This document shows positions 46,092-58,267 of a DNA stretch of 64,000 nucleotides, in pieces. A model generated the notes under the pieces. It did not search any database. It worked only from the letters and a program-made list of their open reading frames with translations, and was not told the origin of the DNA. The stretch's first letter is position 1. Each line of letters begins with the position of its first letter. The position numbers and the translations under genes were made by a program. The DNA lies in the NCBI GenBank assembly GCA_963978905.1, contig OZ022256.1, positions 15,111,863 to 15,175,862 of the forward strand, written 5' to 3'. Source of the stretch: Trichostrongylus colubriformis (taxonomy: Eukaryota > Nematoda > Chromadorea > Rhabditida > Trichostrongylidae).

Positions 46092-47540
46092 TCACCGTAG
46101 GACTCAGCTAAATACAGTGTCCTTTGTTAATTCGCATGCTGTGTTGCGAAACTATCCTAACAATATACACCCGGTAGCTTTGATTTTGAAAGGACGCCAG
46201 CGTCAGATTGAGGAGAATTTTTGCCTTTGTGGCCAACTCTAACCCGAAGTATGTGGAACTGGTTACAAAGGCCTAGCAATAATGGTGCTCAAGGAATTGC
46301 AAAACACTTCTCTAAGACTTCTGTAATCTTTCTCACGTATGTAGGCTCTATTAAGCCCAGTACACCAATTTATTAAGTAGACATTATCTAATCCCGTCTG
46401 TAAACCAGCACATATCCTGTTTATCACAATTCCGAAAGATTTCAGAAGGATCAAGGTGTGTGACCAAACTTCAATGTAGGGTGGCGCTTTGGATTGGTTT
46501 CGCATTCCATTTCCGGATCGGGATCCCAATCCTCGTTCCGGTGAAAGTGTTGTGACGACACTCGCTGCTATGTCGTCTACACCATTTTCTATCCATATTT
46601 TTTTAGCAATTTACAGTAACCAAATGGGTCTTGATCAGTAGTTTTTTCAGTTCTATGAGCTTATATTGCTGCTTCCTGCTTCTGTCCTATGAATGAAAAG
46701 AGTACGCAATTTTCGAGGGTTTTTTTGGAATATAAAGTGCATTTTCTCCTCTGCCAACGCACTACAGTTGAAACCTTGCATCCATATATAAGATAATTAT
46801 TTATATAGAGCTGCAGTTATATCAAGTTTTTATGCGATTAGGGCTTCCACCTGAGCTGTTGATAATAGATGCTTTGTAGTAAACAAACGACAGTGATCTT
46901 CGTTAGGAAAGTACCGTTTCGTACTCTACAATCCGAAGAATTTACTTTCCAAGAGGTGGGGGAAGGCATTGACCAATCCTTCTGGTGAGCAGATTATGCC
47001 TTCTAATGAAGGCGCGTTTAACTTGAATACTTATCAAGCTCAAAAACCAATAATAAAGAGAACATTATGCAAAGGCCATCCTGTAGATCCCGCTCACCTG
47101 ACAGGTCCCGCCCACCAACAGATCCCGCCCATTAATTGAGGTCCTCTCTGCCAGTGGACGGCATGACTTGCGAGAGCTTATTATTAGGTGATAATTTAGA
47201 AAATCCAGCATTCGCTGTTGTATGCTTACAATGCGAAAACTTGATGTAGTAGACTGTGACTCAAGAAAAAGCTCCCAGGTCACCGCGGCCGTTTGAGATG
47301 TGATGTAGATGGCCTTATTCAGTATTGAACGATAATCTTCCATTCGAATCTGCTAATCGATCTTGGGAGGGGAATTACTGAGGTCTGTGATACCGACTCA
47401 ACCTGCATCACATGCCCTTATGCGATCAGCAAACGAGCACAGTCAAAGTCGATAGAGCAGTGGATAGCATCTTGCGCTTAAAGTCTCGAGAACAAACCTC
47501 ATATCCATGATACTTGTGCTTGTTTCGCATTTTCTTACAG
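46092..47540. other. intergenic stretch, no gene supported
   Basis: GATCCCGCCCA-like words repeat three times at 47085-47135. The 88-codon minus ORF 46263-46529 has no recognised motif. At 47440-47505 a run with an A-box-like GATAGAGCAGTGGATAGC is weakly tRNA-like. Confidence 0.42.
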
Positions 47541-47717
47541 TACCTTTCTAACGCGTGCAAATTGCTTTTAATTCTCTATGGAGGTGATCATGCGTTTACT
47601 AGTACGCTACAGTCACTGGGAAATGTCATCTTGACTCCTGATTACCCTGACCTTTGCGACCAAGGAACCGATCAATTTCTAAATTTCACCACCACATTTG
47701 GTTATAGGATGTCTTAA
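47541..47717 (+). CDS. unrecognised exon-like ORF after a TTCTTACAG acceptor
   Basis: The frame opens after CATTTTCTTACAG and reads YLSNACKLLLILYGGDHAFT, then STLQSLGNVILTPDYPDLCD and onward to FTTTFGYRMS and a stop. GNVILTPDYPD faintly recalls the start of CUB domains (G-I-SPNYP), with one cysteine nearby, but the match is too short to name. No good donor precedes the stop, so if real it would be a last exon. Confidence 0.22.
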   Translation, partial: YLSNACKLLLILYGGDHAFTSTLQSLGNVILTPDYPDLCDQGTDQFLNFTTTFGYRMS

Positions 47718-50066
47718 ATGTGAAATATGAAGCCTTTTATAAGCTTTTATGATAGGTCGGTGAGAAATGACTGGAACTAAAAAAAAAATTCCCCGCCCTC
47801 GACCCACATCTACTGCATCGTCGGCTTGACGTGACGTGACGGACAGACGGCGTGACGTAACGGTGAACTATATTCAACTGACCAATTCGGCTGGAAGGTT
47901 GTATTTAGTATATGTCACGCGCAAAGTGCAAAAATTGTAATCGGTAAGCGTGGTACTCCCTATGCCCTCTCCATAGACACCGGGAACAAACAGGATGCGT
48001 CATCAGCTTCTCAGTTGTCCCGATGGGTTGTTTCGCTTCCCGATTGAGAGCACAGATGTTGCAACATTTTGCAAGAAAAGCTGTATGTTAATAATTTTAC
48101 ACAAAAAACTATATCCATGCTTACAATCAGGAAGTCAAACTCAATTTGAAGACACGTTCTAAAGGAGCTGATGATGAAATCTGTTTCTGTCCCTGTGCCT
48201 ATGGCAAGGCAAGGACCCACAAATACAAGGCTCACAGGGATTTCCGTCCTGAACGAATACGATATCCTTTGTGACGCTCCTCAAATTTTTCAGTAAATTA
48301 GTATGTTAGATGATCGTGCACCTCTTCCCTCACTGTCAAAATCTACGGCGGGTTGGCTGTGTGGGCATAATGCCGAAAAAGATTTCTTTAGTTCCTGAAT
48401 TCTTACGGCCTATCATAAGTGCGCTTTATAAACAAACGAGGTGGTCGAACCAATTGAGATTATGGCCTCGAACGTCAGTATAGTCAGGAGCCAAGATGGC
48501 ACTTTGCAACGCCCGTGGCATGTTAGTGAGTGCCACAATCACTACTATGGAGTCGTAAAAGCGGTTTGTAGCCGTTTGGAAGGTACTTCAAGGAAGCAAA
48601 ACAAAAACGGACATAAAGGAATCAAACCTTGTTTTTGAGACTTGGAGCATATGACGCTATCCTCTGCCCCATCATAGTTCTGGTTATCCTTTTTCAATCC
48701 ACATAGGGCGTGTAGGTTGCGCCGTATATCATAAACCTCTATGACTTCGCTTCCGAAATCGTTCAGCAGAGTTGGAGCACATTTGAGATCATCGCTCAAA
48801 ACTGCATCAGGCTATGTTAATCCACTCCGACAGGTCACGGTGACCTGGAAGCCTTCCCTAGTTAGCGTTGGAAAGAGATAAATCGTACGGAGCAAATCTT
48901 CAAAATGCCTCCACTGTGGCGATTTCAGCACTTTAAGCGAAATCGGAGTCCTCTTCTATGTATGTCATTCGACAGCCATTTCAAAAAGGTTTATATAATA
49001 TTATAGAGCAATTTCCATAAGCTGTTTTGAGCAAAAAGTCTTCACTCCTGTCATGTCTTCCACAAATCCCTAAACCGAGCGAAATCCTTAAGATGCTAAT
49101 CCTGAAACAGTCGTTACGAATAATAAGATGTTTGAATGATTCCAGTACACAGTATCAGCAGACTTGGCGGCAGGATAGGGCGTTCCTATTACAAGAAGAA
49201 TGTGTTCCGCCCCCGTGGATGTCTTGAGAAAGACAGTAGGAGGAGATCGACATGCGCGGCTTCTGCTGCTATTTGATAAGAGCTACGAAGACCATCTCAC
49301 TTTGTCGATCTTCTTTAAACGCTTCTTCTTGATTCAAACTGACTAATCTAGTGCTCTTTTGCTGTTGAATTTAGACACCTCAATCTCATTCGGTCTACTG
49401 CCTTTCTCTTCTCTTTACCTAGCGTTAGTCCCGCGGAGTCCGTTGTTCTTGATATGCATCGCCACTTTCTCCCACGAAAGCGCGCTCTGTCGTAATCTTG
49501 ACTTCAGTGAGGTAACTCTTAATGATGCCCTTCCTTTTTTTTCTGGGAGGCCCCATGGTCACTTTTAGTCGGAATTTATGGACATCCATTGGATAATCTT
49601 GTGACCATCTCGGTATTTGTAACGGTAGTCGCAATGGTATGCGTCCATACCATTCGACTGCAGTTACCTTCCTCTAGTTGTTCGAAAGCCGTCTGCATGG
49701 CCGTTCCGACGTCCTGGTGTAGTACCCAAGGGCACCTCTCATATTAGTACATGATTATTTGAAATCCTACTGAAACCGTTCCGGAGAAAACAAGCTTCCT
49801 ATCCATCAGTGCCAGTAACTTGAAACTAGATTCATATGGGAAGATGAAAATCGGTGTATACTTGACTGATTCTGCACTTTACTTCAGGCCATCACACTGA
49901 AATACTATTCTAAGAGGAGTCAGAATCAGCGGCGCCATCAGATGAGTATTTTCGGAGACGAATATTCTGTTCCACTCTTTTATTTGTTCAGCGGACAGAT
50001 TTACTATGCCTGTGTTAGGAGAGCACTATATGTGTTGTCAATGTGCGAGATTCTGCCAGTCCTCCT
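47718..50066. other. long intergenic stretch, no gene supported
   Basis: ORFs up to 84 codons without motifs. A perfect AGGTCA-CGG-TGACCT palindrome at 48832-48846 is the only sharp small motif. Confidence 0.45.
48832..48846. promoter_or_regulatory. AGGTCAnnnTGACCT palindrome (nuclear-receptor-type half sites)
   Basis: An exact inverted pair of AGGTCA half sites with a 3-base spacer. This is the consensus arrangement for steroid-type nuclear receptors. There is no gene nearby, so it may be chance. Confidence 0.2.
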
Positions 50067-50227
50067 TACACTCCATTTCGGAGCGCCTGATAGGGCGTGG
50101 CCTACGGACTGGGGTGAGAGTGTATAAAACTCTCTCACACACTCTCTCACTTGCCACGCACTCTCACTGCCGCCACTTACCCATGTCCGTAGGCCACGCC
50201 CTACCAGGCGCTGCGAAATGGAGTGTA
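50067..50227. mobile_element. MITE M, copy 2
   Basis: Long inverted arms: TACACTCCATTTCGGAGCGC with GATAGGGCGTGGCCTACGGA at left, TCCGTAGGCCACGCCCTACC with GCGAAATGGAGTGTA at right. The middle has CTCTCACAC repeats. It matches 19808-19934. Confidence 0.83.
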
Positions 50228-51089
50228 CATGAACTGTTTCCTGCGATGCGTTTGATAATCTTCCAAAAACGGCACATCATATGCTATACATACTACGAGA
50301 GATTTTCATGGCCAGTAAAATCGCGCAATTCAATAGAACTAAAATCAAAAACTTCAAAATTTATAAGTCCAGTTTTCAATTTTTCTTTGTTGCGATAATT
50401 CTGATTCGATCCTTATCGACAGCAGATTGGTGAGTTTTCATCCCATCACAGACTTCTTCACCGTATTTACCTCTGCATGCATTCAAGTTTCCCCTCAGAT
50501 TTCCTGTATACCTGTCACGCTATATGTCATGGAAAGTCACCACTCTACGTATTCTAAGCGTGAATGTAAAGTGCATGCTCTTCTTCCCACACGAGGATTA
50601 CCCATCGTCATAATCCAGGGAATTTTCTGAGAACCTTCACTTGTAAGTATTTAAATCGCTGCTGTATCCGGAACAGATTTGCAGAATGTGGAAAGGGAGT
50701 AATGCAGAGTCTCAAGGATTTCCTTCTAGGAACTTAGCTATAAATTTCCTGCAAAGAAGCATCCCCTCCCTTTGCGAGCGCTCATTTGAGCACGACTATC
50801 CCTCCTCTAACGTACCTTATGGCCAGTTGTTGGCTCTGCCTCGTACCACATTTGACCTTCAGATACAGAGAACAAATGATAGCCGGACATCCTTTACAAA
50901 AATGAAAAAGAAAAAAAATTAAAAACGAAACCATGAAGAACTTGGCAATGCCTTGGAAGGCATTTGAAGGGGTGAGAAGAAGGTGAGAGCTGGGAATACG
51001 CGTTGTTTGAAATCAAAAATCAAGCATTCTACTTTAGAAGAGGTGGTGTGTGGCGAACTTCGCATTTAAAAAGCTTGCTTTGGGGTCTT
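50228..51089. other. intergenic stretch, nothing recognised
   Basis: ORFs of 67-78 codons without motifs. Confidence 0.42.
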
Positions 51090-51380
51090 ATCACGATCTC
51101 GCACTACTACGACCCTTGCCGATGTTCATCCGCAAGCGGAATATTCGAACTACCAAGAATCGCTATCGACGGATTAAGCCCCTCGCCCTTCTGCCATCTA
51201 TCTCGTGCTAGTGACGCAGAGGGGCGCGAAGGGGAAGGGGTACTCGGGTTCTTATTTATCGAGACTATCGCCGTCTCACTTTGTTTTTCCTCTTCTGTCA
51301 CTCTGTTGAGCACCCCTACTTTCACATGCCACAAACTGCTAAATATACCTGTCTCGGTGTCTCCATTGTTTCTTCGTGGT
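51090..51380 (-). repeat. dispersed repeat R, copy 3
   Basis: Minus-strand copy of the family at 8540 and 23900: GAAAGTAGGGGTGCTCAACA, CGCCCCTCTGCGTCACTAG and GCGGATGAAC in order. The 168-codon plus-strand ORF 51003-51509, the longest in the window, runs across it. Confidence 0.64.
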
Positions 51381-52064
51381 GGAAATGGTATAGTGTGGTG
51401 GAGCGCCCGTACAAGCCTAGATCGGGTTTGGTTCGAAGGAGTTGATGTTCTCTACATAGGCTGGCCCCAAGTCGGGCTCGAGTCCAAATGCCACTACGAT
51501 TTGGGATGAAAGCATCCACGTGGCGCTTTCAAAGGATCTAAACAACAGGCTGCCTTTGTGGCTGACTTAATGCATTGTGTAACCTGTTCATGAAGTTTGT
51601 GCACTTAATTCATCAGGACCGCTTATAACGCCGGTATTAGCACTTTTCAATAAGTGTAGCCAAGTCATATGTGTGCAAGGATGCAGTACGGTAACCCCTG
51701 CTATATTTCGCAACTTTCAGCAAAAAAGGTAATTTTGGGTTCATGAGTTCAAATTCGGTTCATTTTGTTTTGGTTCACACAAGCTCTCATTTTCTTGCTT
51801 AATCAGCCTACTATGGCTGACACAAAAAGCACATCAAAGCCCATTTATTTTTGCTGAGCCATAAAACCCATCCATAATTCGTCTACACAAACATGGCCAA
51901 ATGCAACGTCCAGTCTGAAAAAGTCAAAGGGTTTTTGAAACGAGGGAATAACAAAGACGATTAGACCTGAAGTGAGCCTTTTTCCTTGCCTCGAATCCCT
52001 CTGTCCACTGGCAAGACGTGTGTATGTTGTGGATATAAAAGTATGAAAGATAAGGTTTTGGCGT
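51381..52064. other. intergenic stretch, nothing recognised
   Basis: No motif-bearing ORF and no repeat was noted. Confidence 0.42.
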
Positions 52065-52315
52065 TAATCAATCCCTTCTGTGGGATACTTTGAACATGCT
52101 AGCTCCATTCAGAATCGTGCGGCAGATGAATGCGATTCGGCTTATACAATGACTTACAGAACTTAGTGCTTGTATCCTTCCAGACGAGTCTGATACCGAT
52201 TCAGCTACTCCGAAGGGAAGGAAAGCTTGGTTGACTTGGACGGGAGGTGATGCGGGATTGGATCCCCGCACAATGAGAGTGGGGTGCGCGCCACGTGTCA
52301 TTACTTCACCTCCAC
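52065..52315 (-). repeat. SINE-like repeat, copy 4 (minus)
   Basis: Minus-strand copy with the clearest pol III-like part: GTGAAGTAATGACACGTGGC, then GTGCGGGGATCCAATCCCGC (B-box-like GGATCCAATCC) and CAAGTCAACCAAGCTTTCCT, and later CGATTCTGAATGGAGCTAGC at the 3' end. Confidence 0.7.
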
Positions 52316-54754
52316 CCGATCTTGTGCATATACTAGTTCATGGTGCTGATTTTCATAGATAGGATATATCGTGGCAAAATTTAGCGAATTGAGTGATAGC
52401 TGATGATTTAGTGGCCGCATGGCACCGGCCAATCCTTCTGGAGGGGGTTTCGCCTACCCTCAATGCCAGTTTCGCAAGGCTTGTAAGGGTGGGGGAGGGA
52501 GGTTACTCAGCCGATTTTTGCGCGCACTCCGCTCTCATTGGAGCTAGAAGAAGCTCCTGTGGATAGGTAATACGCAGTTTTGTAAATAGTTGTAGTTAGG
52601 CCTCTGGCCTCATCGACTTTGACTGGCACTACGAGATAACAAACCTACCTACAGCCCTTGCCCGTTTAGGAATTAGTAGGCATTGTTGAGCAGAGTATAA
52701 ATAAAAATCGAAGTGTTCAGTAATACAAAAGTGGAGGAATCATCAAAATCATGCGAATGAGGCTCGCTTTCCACCAATAATTCCGGGTCGAGCCATGAAA
52801 AAGGGGCGAGCCACGTTGACGCGGAAAGCAGCTGCCAAAAAAAGCGTCTTCTCCAAAGATCAGAGACGCTCTTTTCACCGTTATTCTGCCACACGTAATT
52901 TTTTCAACCATGCAACTTTCATCTGGCGACCCAATTTGAAAACTTCATTATCACAGTATCCCTATCACCGCCACTTTAAAAATTAGTGCCACTATCACCG
53001 CTTTGACTGTTTCAGTAATTCCATGTTCACCCATTCATCTAAAAATCTTCATGTGGGTCTAAATAAACAAAATTCTTGGCTAATCAAAGCTAATCAAAGC
53101 ACAGGAGGACCAAATGCTTGGATAGTCAGCAATTTTCGTTATAGTTGTTCCTTCGTTGTCGAATGCTTCAATCTGTTCGGTGGCTGTATCATTTTGCAGA
53201 ATAGAAAAAACGGCTTTTCAAAACAAGTTATGAGAAAATGTCGAGGATCTGACTGCGGCCATTCTCCCACAGAGCCCTTGTGGCCACGCCCACATTACTG
53301 GCGTAGACTAAACACTGAGGCGATGTATCTAGTGTTTGGGCGTTACAAATTGTTCGTCCGGCATGGCCGTGGCTGCTACAGCAGCCTCATCACATCATAT
53401 TACCTTTTGTAAAATGTTTTTCTACCTTTCTTTAACCTTTATCGTGGTCTCGCCCATTCAATATACAGTAAGGGTTAAAATCTATGAGGGGAGCACAATT
53501 ATCACGCGAATAGTCTCGCAGATCCTTCGTTACCAAGACAATTTCTCATTTTATTCTGAAAAATTGCTATGCATTTGGAATTTTATGGGTGTAACCGGTA
53601 GCTGACGGCTCTTATGGCTCACCAAAAATGGATGGAATGTGATGTGTTTCAAACTGCCAGTAATGGAACACGGGTCAAATAAGAAAATGCACGGCTGGGG
53701 TTCGGGTAAATGCAATGCAGATTCAGTTTTGATAAATTTCTATTCAGCTGCTGTCAAAAATTGTAAGCTAGAGGGGTCTGGTATTGACATGAGCCACTAA
53801 ACATCCTTTAGTTATGTCATGTGTTTTGCTTTTGTTTTAGTCGTTAATAGTCGAGAAACTGGCTTCACCGGCTGTTGCTTTTTTTCTGATAAAAGCTCCT
53901 AACAATAAGAGGACGAGTTAGAAATGACTCTAACAGGGATTACCTAATTCATGGTTTATTGCTAGTAAACCAAATGTGTGTAAAACTGCAGATGATTGCG
54001 GGACGGATCAGTGGAGATCTTCGTGAGCACTATGAACTCTAACATTTTGAAAAATATCAAAGCAATATATAAGTGTCAAATGAAAATATATAATAAATAT
54101 AGAATGTAAAAAACATAAAATTGATTCAAAAGTATAAATGTGAAAATTTATAAAATCCAAAATATAAGAAAATATAAAAATGACAGATAAAGAAAGCTCT
54201 CTGGCGGTTTCCTCAAATCTTCCGTTCTTATTTGCAAATGAGACGTCAGAATGCAATCCTTCTGACTCTCCCACTTCGTTGCTCACGATAGACCCTACGG
54301 AAGGGTAGAAATGTAGGTCCTGCATGTGAGATGTTACAAATTTGCGCATACCAGCCACTCGAACCTTGAACACTCCCATCTGCTCTTTGTGAAATGGTTA
54401 GCGCCTCATTGCCCATCAAATTTTTTGCATTTTTCAATTTTTCCTCGGATTTCCAGGCCATCACTTGACAGTGCGCTTCGAAAGCGTCATACCACACAAA
54501 TATTGATACTCATCACGATGAATATGGGTGAAGGTTCGACTTGTGGCATCCCAATTCATGAACTACTTGTCGTGAAACTTTTTCTCACTTTTTGCTTTAT
54601 TTTTGTCTACGTTGACGTAATGGAACACTATCGAAGTGTGAGGTATTAGCTACAAATCCACGCAATGCAGAAATCTGCAGTTTATTTTTCCCTTCAGTTC
54701 TTTAGATAACTCCTCTGTTTCGATCAACTCATCTGATATTCTACAACTGCATTT
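52316..54754. other. long intergenic stretch, no gene supported
   Basis: The 129-codon ORF 53023-53412 and the 123-codon minus ORF 54008-54379 have no recognised motif. 54050-54180 is very AT-rich (ATATAAAAT-type words). A 10-base tandem duplicate (AAAGCTAATC) sits near 53088. Confidence 0.42.
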
Positions 54755-55377
54755 TTGCACATCCTAAAACCCTACCCGGCTCCTTCTCATTTGCTGCAGC
54801 ATCGACATTACAGAATTGTAACCAACGAAAACTTTATGAAATATCAGCACATAAACATTAATTTTGAGTGCGAGACCGGTGCTAGCACAGCGACATCGAG
54901 CTCTCTAATTAGGGTAATTTATTCAGGATTTATGACCTATGGGTACATAGTTTTTGTTAAGTCTCTTACCTTCATAAATAATGCCTCCTACTTAACATTC
55001 AGTAAGTTGGGTGAAGACTTTTGGTTACCACTTTGTATCATTCATCTTGCCTCATTATTTTCGAGATGTCAACTCAAAATTCGAATTGTTGTGGTGATAT
55101 CACCGGGCCTCGTATCTTTTCGGAAACCATTCAGATTTGTACTTGTCCAGACAACATCCTCTCTCACTCTTTCCTGATTCAAAAGAATTGTAATGATGAG
55201 AGGAGCTCCTCTCTCTATAAGCGTCCTTTTCTGGGAAGGTATGCGTATAGGAACGAAACTGAAATAAGATTATTCATATAACAACGTTTGTGCAACAATT
55301 TATGTAGAGGATTAGAATGTCCTTGATGTGCAATTATGCACTAGCAGTATTTGTCAGCACTAGTCCTTCCGGGCAGT
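54755..55377. other. unassigned ORF region
   Basis: A 140-codon plus-strand ORF (54755-55177) has two hydrophobic stretches (YGYIVFVKSL and LPLCIIHLASLF), but its overlap with a second ORF (55021-55281) in another frame and the lack of any motif leave it uncalled. Confidence 0.35.
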
Positions 55378-55523
55378 AGGGCGTGGCTGCGTGTCTCTGC
55401 GTCTCCGCCTATACCACCGTGCCTCGTTGCCTGCGTTGTCTGTGCACCCCTTCCGTGCCACTCTGCCTCACTGCCTGTGAACGCAGCAACGTCCTGCAGG
55501 CGTTAAGTATGAACGCGGCCTAA
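55378..55523. mobile_element. MITE, GGCCGCGTTCATAC-end family
   Basis: Matches 14646-14820 (GGGCGTGGCTGCGTG, TCTCCGCCTATACC, TGAACGCAGC) and ends TTAAGTATGAACGCGGCCTAA. The left end is degraded (GGGCAGTAGGGCGTGG). Confidence 0.68.
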
Positions 55524-55552
55524 GAATGGGACGGACATACTTAGCGAATTAT

Positions 55553-55871
55553 GTGTGTGGGGGGAAATACGCCAAATAATCGCGTCAGCGGCGTCGCACT
55601 CGCGGCGCCACCAGTACGACTTGCGGATCGATTTTGCTCTTGGGAGCCCGGCAGAGAGTGGCTGCATCACTTCTGCACTCCGCCCATGCCACACTGCCTC
55701 CTCCAGCCACGCCACCCTGCCTCCTCCACCCTTGTCACACTGTCTCGCTTGAAGGCTGCCAGCACTGCCACTTGCACTCGCAGTTTGGGTGGGGGGAAAT
55801 ACGCCAAGTAATCGCGCCGCTCGCCGCGGGCGGCCACGCGATTATTTGGCGTATTTCACCCCACCCAAACT
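55553..55871. mobile_element. foldback-type repeat S, copy 2, with duplicated ends
   Basis: The interior matches 10210-10475. The end word GGTGGGGGGAAATACGCCAA occurs at 55790 and, nearly the same, at about 55557; its inverse TTGGCGTATTTCACCCCACC closes the element at about 55849-55868. The last 85 bp (55783-55871) alone form a hairpin with arms of nearly 40 bp. Confidence 0.78.
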
Positions 55872-56248
55872 AGATTACTCTAACCTTATTTCACCTTTAT
55901 CTTCACAGCTATAAAAAATTCTGAGGGATCTTGATCTCCGTGTGAGGCAATATTGGGAGTCCACCTACATCAGCCGGCTGTGATTCCTTTTGGCGCAGAT
56001 GAGCTATAGGGACCAGTCGAAACTTTGAAATACGGGCATACTGGTACACCTACGTGGAATCGTCAGTGAAGACAGAAAATTGCCGAAGGCAGTCACAATC
56101 TGTCACACAGAATGCAATTTTATGCTTCACCTCTTGCTTGCAGAGAACTTGGAATTCATCGCAGCATTCTGCTGCGTCGCAACTACTGATGAAGTGACAC
56201 TTACACGTAATTAATAGTTCCACACCATCACCTCTATCAAATTGGATT
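55872..56248. other. intergenic stretch, nothing recognised
   Basis: No motif was seen. Confidence 0.42.
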
Positions 56249-56399
56249 TTAGGACGCCTTCATACTCTGCGGTGCTGGCGACAGGGCGTGGCTGCTTCCT
56301 CTCTGCACCTCCGCTCGTGCCACACTCTCCCGCTCTTTTTGAACGCAGCCACGCTTGCTGCTGGTACCACACCGCAAAATATGTGAACGGCCGTATTAA
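56249..56399. mobile_element. MITE, GGCCGCGTTCATAC-end family, short form
   Basis: Starts TTAGGACGCCTTCATACTCT and ends TATGTGAACGGCCGTATTAA. GGGCGTGGCTGC and GAACGCAGCCACGC form an inner inverted pair. It relates to 14646-14820 and 55378-55523. Confidence 0.74.
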
Positions 56400-56981
56400 G
56401 ACTGTCAGAAATTTTTCGAAGCTTATGGTCTTTGGAATCTACAGCGCCTTTTAGGATTCAGAACCCAAGTAAGCGATTCCAGCAATAATTATTTCTGTGG
56501 ATTCAGTGACTTTTCATCTCACAAAACATGATTGAAAGAAATTTCGTTTTTTTTCTTAGATTGATGTTCATACTTCATTTTCGAACTTCATACCAATGAA
56601 TCCGTTATCTAGGCCTGGTTAATGAGGCAGGCATGGAATGGGGCAGTCCCTTTGACGCCTCATAAAATAAGGAAGTGAGCAGTACTGACAATACGAAGTG
56701 TACTAACGGCACGTTCGCCGTGCCCTGCGATGATATACTACATACATATACACATACCCTCCCATTTCTAAATTATAGGGAAGTGTATGCGTATCCAATA
56801 ACTCTCTTTATGGTTAACCACATTTGAGCTTTTCTGTCGGTTTCCTGCAATGTCGCATTTTTCTCGGTACAATTTTGAATTCATTTGGGTTTCACAAAAG
56901 GTGCTGGTGCGTCTAATCTGGTCTCTCTTGCTCCTTGTTTTTTTCATAATCGCAGCTGGAATTCTGGACGAGATTGGAATC
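56400..56981. other. intergenic stretch, nothing recognised
   Basis: No motif-bearing ORF. The minus ORF 56768-57058 overlaps the next element. Confidence 0.42.
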
Positions 56982-58056
56982 ACCCTAAAGTCTGATAGAT
57001 AAGTCCGCCCGCACGCGGTGTCGTGCGCGGCAACGGCGAACGCAGGCGCAGTCTTCAAAGGACACAGGGTCGCGATGCACCCTTTATTATTGAAAACGAC
57101 AGAGAAACTGATTATTCAACTTTATTTCTAATATCTAAAAATACCACGTATCAAAGTCTTCATTTAACACACGTAACAATGATCATTCATCTTGAATTTT
57201 CCACGCAATCTCCATTTCATCGTCGCAAACATTCATAGCATCGCAAACTAAAGCAGCCACCTCTCCTTAGCTCCGCTCTACGTGGATTTCTCGATAGAAT
57301 CTTACAACAATTTTATTATTCCCCCGTATACTGCATAAGTTGTTCAGGCATTTCAAAGAGCTCGATGGCTAGAGGGAAGACTTACATCAGGTGCACAAAC
57401 TTGACGCGGCAAGCAGAAGAGCGGTCACCGAAGGAAAAATAAGGTGAAAGACGCATATCTGCAAGGCTCTGTGCACCATTATCATAACAAAAATAAGGAG
57501 AATTTTTTACTCAACCGCTATTTCATCGCGAAAACCATCGTTGCATTGAAACCGCCGTTGAACAACGATTCTCCTCTCATTCGTTCACTTTCCTCTGCTA
57601 ACTGTGAAGTTCCCGTGTTCACCTTTCGTACGACCCCAACTTTACTTGCTACTCGCTTTTAAATTAGCAACTACAATGTACGACACAATATAAACTCGTT
57701 ATTAACACAATCCACAAATCCTCAATTTCCCTCATCACTGGTTCCTTGGGGGTGTATATCACTAGGACAAAACCGTCGCGTGGCCGTGTTCTGCACGCGA
57801 CGGGATGGTGCGAGCTATGCGCGCCATATTGGATGGGTCTTGAAGCGATGACACTGCTCTACGCCTCATTCTATGCGTAATCGCTTCAGGACCCAACTAA
57901 TGCGGCGCGCATAGCTCGCACCATATCGTCGCGTGCCGAACACGGCCACGCGACGGTTTTGTCCTAGTGATATACACCCGGTTCCTTGGAGACTGCGATC
58001 GCCTGTGCCGCGCGCGACACCGCGTGCGGGTGGACTTATCTATCAGACTTTAGGGT
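56982..58056. mobile_element. 1075-bp inverted-repeat element carrying a nested MITE
   Basis: Perfect 25-bp ends (ACCCTAAAGTCTGATAGATA at left, its inverse at right). The similarity runs inward about 75 bp (CCCGCACGCGGTGTCG, then GCGCGGCA). The interior has no recognisable transposase. A 230-bp element sits at 57750-57979, so the host is about 835 bp. I see no target duplication at its outer edges. Confidence 0.82.
57750..57979. mobile_element. 230-bp MITE with a 10-bp target duplication (Mutator-like)
   Basis: Ends GGGTGTATATCACTAGGACA and its exact inverse. The arms run inward for nearly 100 bp with AAACCGTCGCGTGGCCGTGT and GGTGCGAGCTATGCGCGCC. The host word GGTTCCTTGG is duplicated at 57740-57749 and 57980-57989. 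A 9-11-bp duplication with long inverted arms is typical of Mutator-like elements. Confidence 0.86.
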
Positions 58057-58267
58057 ACTATAATTACAACCCAACTGGAAGAAGGACTACTATAGACACC
58101 CTCTGACATTTCACTTTATTCGTGTCCTGGCAAAAGTAACAGAAGGAGAAGTTTCGAATAAGGTACATTATTTGTTTCAACCATTCAAATACAAAACATT
58201 AGCAATTCTAAGTGTAATTTTGAATTCTTATCTGTAAAGAACGAGTTTGTTAGGGGGAATATTTGTT
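58057..58267. other. intergenic stretch, nothing recognised
   Basis: Flank between the 1075-bp element and the hammerhead-like motif. No motif was seen. Confidence 0.4.

Noticed and set aside
47440..47505. tRNA-like run with GATAGAGCAGTGGATAGC
   Set aside because: No acceptor stem or T-arm pairing follows; at most a decayed tRNA-derived repeat.
51003..51509. Longest ORF in the window (168 codons, plus strand)
   Set aside because: It runs across dispersed repeat R, which in two other copies lies on the other strand and is not open. No family motif or splice support.
54755..55177. 140-codon ORF with two hydrophobic stretches
   Set aside because: Another overlapping frame is also open, and there is no motif or splice evidence.
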